Assembly: GCA_902784025.1 (NCBI GenBank) | Contig: CACZTF010000064.1 | Location: forward strand, 1-7,312 | DNA: 7,312 bases | From: an uncultured Lachnospiraceae bacterium | GTDB taxonomy: Bacteria; Bacillota; Clostridia; Lachnospirales; Lachnospiraceae | Reading direction: 5' to 3' | Shown: piece after piece, positions 6,541 to 7,312 of the stretch | Numbering within the stretch: the first letter of the stretch is position 1 | How the letters are laid out: every line of letters begins with the position of its first letter | The notes under the pieces: generated by a model | What the model was told of the DNA's origin: nothing | Databases searched by the model: none | What the model saw: only the letters and a program-made list of their open reading frames with translations | Program-made: the position numbers and the translations under genes

Positions 6541-7312
6541 AATTCTTTTCTGAGAGCTTCAGTGATATAAGGCTTTTGATCTGTCATCGGATCTCCGAAA
6601 AAGGTTTTCGGAAGTGCCGAAGTATTATCCGGGAGAATAATTTCTATAAGCTCCGGCAGCGGTCTGTCCTTATCATTCAGGATCACGGACAGTTCCCCGG
6701 GACTTTTCACTTTATGGCTGTTTATGCCATATGCCTGTGCTACTTTTGCAAAATCCGGCGAATTAAAACCGCCTGAATCCAGGGATCCGTAGAATCTGGA
6801 TTCGAAGAAGTCAGTCTGCTGCTGTCGTATCAGTCCCAGAGCCTGATTATTGAAGACTATGATCGATACAGGCAGATTCTCCCTTTTTACCCACTGCAGT
6901 TCCTGTATATTCATCTGCATGGCCCCGTCCCCTGCAATACAAAACACGGGTTTACCGGGTGATGCATAACATGCACCGATCGCAGCCGGAAGGGCAAAGC
7001 CCATGGCACCGTGCCCTCCGGAATACAGAACCCTCTGTCCCTTGTTGTTAAACGACTGCAGCGACCACATCATATGCTGTCCCACATCCACTGCCACCAC
7101 GCTGTCTGAAGGAATGGTGTCAGATATAAGCTCAACGAAATTATTAGGTTCTCTGTTAAGATCCCTGTCAAATTTTTGAAGACTTTCTTTTATGCGGGAG
7201 CATTTTTCGATCCAATCCTTATGTTCATAAGAAGGACCTTTCTTAAGAAGCGTTTCTATCATAAGATCTGCGTCACAGTGTATCCTGATCTCATTTTCTT
7301 TATGTACAGGTC
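6528..7312 (-). CDS. thiamine-diphosphate enzyme, acetolactate synthase-like, C-terminal part
   Basis: The frame is open from the right edge, so the gene is cut; the methionine at 7262 is internal. The preceding codons read IHCDADLMIETLL, as at the central domain/C-terminal domain junction of this family. The visible 260 residues are roughly the last 45% of a usual 550-600-residue enzyme. Visible signatures are GQHMMW (77-82), SGGHGAMGFALPAAIGA (97-113) and the ThDP/Mg motif GDG (127-129) ending in NN (154-155), with QMNIQEL between. These resemble acetohydroxyacid synthase more than pyruvate or phosphonopyruvate decarboxylases. At the position where AHAS has a tryptophan (RQWQ), this protein has RQQQ (Q164). 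The tail GDPMTDQKP resembles ThDP enzymes found in surface-polysaccharide clusters. It probably joins a decarboxylated 2-ketoacid to an aldehyde or ketone acceptor, giving a branched or extended hydroxy-ketone for the downstream reductase and cytidylyltransferase. Ordinary branched-chain amino acid synthesis is unlikely given the neighbours, but no ilv context can be checked. Family sure, substrate inferred. Confidence 0.9.
   Translation of the reverse strand, partial: PVHKENEIRIHCDADLMIETLLKKGPSYEHKDWIEKCSRIKESLQKFDRDLNREPNNFVELISDTIPSDSVVAVDVGQHMMWSLQSFNNKGQRVLYSGGHGAMGFALPAAIGACYASPGKPVFCIAGDGAMQMNIQELQWVKRENLPVSIIVFNNQALGLIRQQQTDFFESRFYGSLDSGGFNSPDFAKVAQAYGINSHKVKSPGELSVILNDKDRPLPELIEIILPDNTSALPKTFFGDPMTDQKPYITEALRKELEEL

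Noticed and set aside
6528..7262. ATG at 7262 as the true start of the ThDP gene
   Set aside because: The frame stays open to the window edge with family-like residues before it, there is no good ribosome site, and the protein would lack two of its three usual domains.
6528..7312. Phosphonopyruvate decarboxylase, which would indicate a phosphonate pathway
   Set aside because: The QMNIQEL stretch after GDG and the GQHMMW motif are of acetolactate-synthase type, and no PEP mutase is visible. Missing upstream sequence keeps this from being absolute.

Overview
The window looks like part of a chromosomal accessory locus from a low-GC Gram-positive of the Clostridia, most likely a Lachnospiraceae member such as Butyrivibrio or a relative. 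This rests on the moderately AT-rich DNA, strong GGAGG-type ribosome sites, a secreted protein built of Listeria-Bacteroides (Flg_new/InlB B) repeats, and the style of the surface-polysaccharide enzymes. The genus is inference. All five genes I accept lie on the minus strand, so transcription runs from right to left. The open frames on the plus strand are shadows.

From right to left, positions 7312-4366-995 hold the 3' part of an operon. (1) A thiamine-diphosphate enzyme of the acetolactate-synthase type, cut by the right edge, overlaps the next start by one base (TAATG). (2) A fusion follows, with a TagD-like cytidylyltransferase at the N-terminus and a degenerate Gfo/Idh/MocA-type oxidoreductase at the C-terminus. 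(3) A complete classical SDR oxidoreductase comes 18 bp later. (4) After a 104-bp gap with a possible internal promoter comes a very large protein of 1123 aa. It begins with an FkbH-type HAD plus acyltransferase-like module and continues through an SGNH/GSCFA-like region, uncharacterised regions and a second SGNH-like region. A clear rho-independent terminator (931-961) closes the operon.

Beyond the terminator, a separate sigma-A-like promoter (840-868) drives a secreted protein of 109-residue tandem repeats that runs off the left edge. It is probably an independent surface or adhesin-like protein.

Taken together, the four operon genes suggest synthesis of an unusual nucleotide-activated small building block. 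This would be a CDP-linked polyol or hydroxy-keto-derived unit, made by ThDP-dependent carboligation, reduction and CTP activation, and then used to decorate a cell-surface glycan or glycolipid. The FkbH-SGNH giant could make or transfer an acyl or glyceryl substituent. The individual families are well supported. The joint pathway and its product are inference, and the gene set may belong to an undescribed capsule or teichoic-acid-like system.
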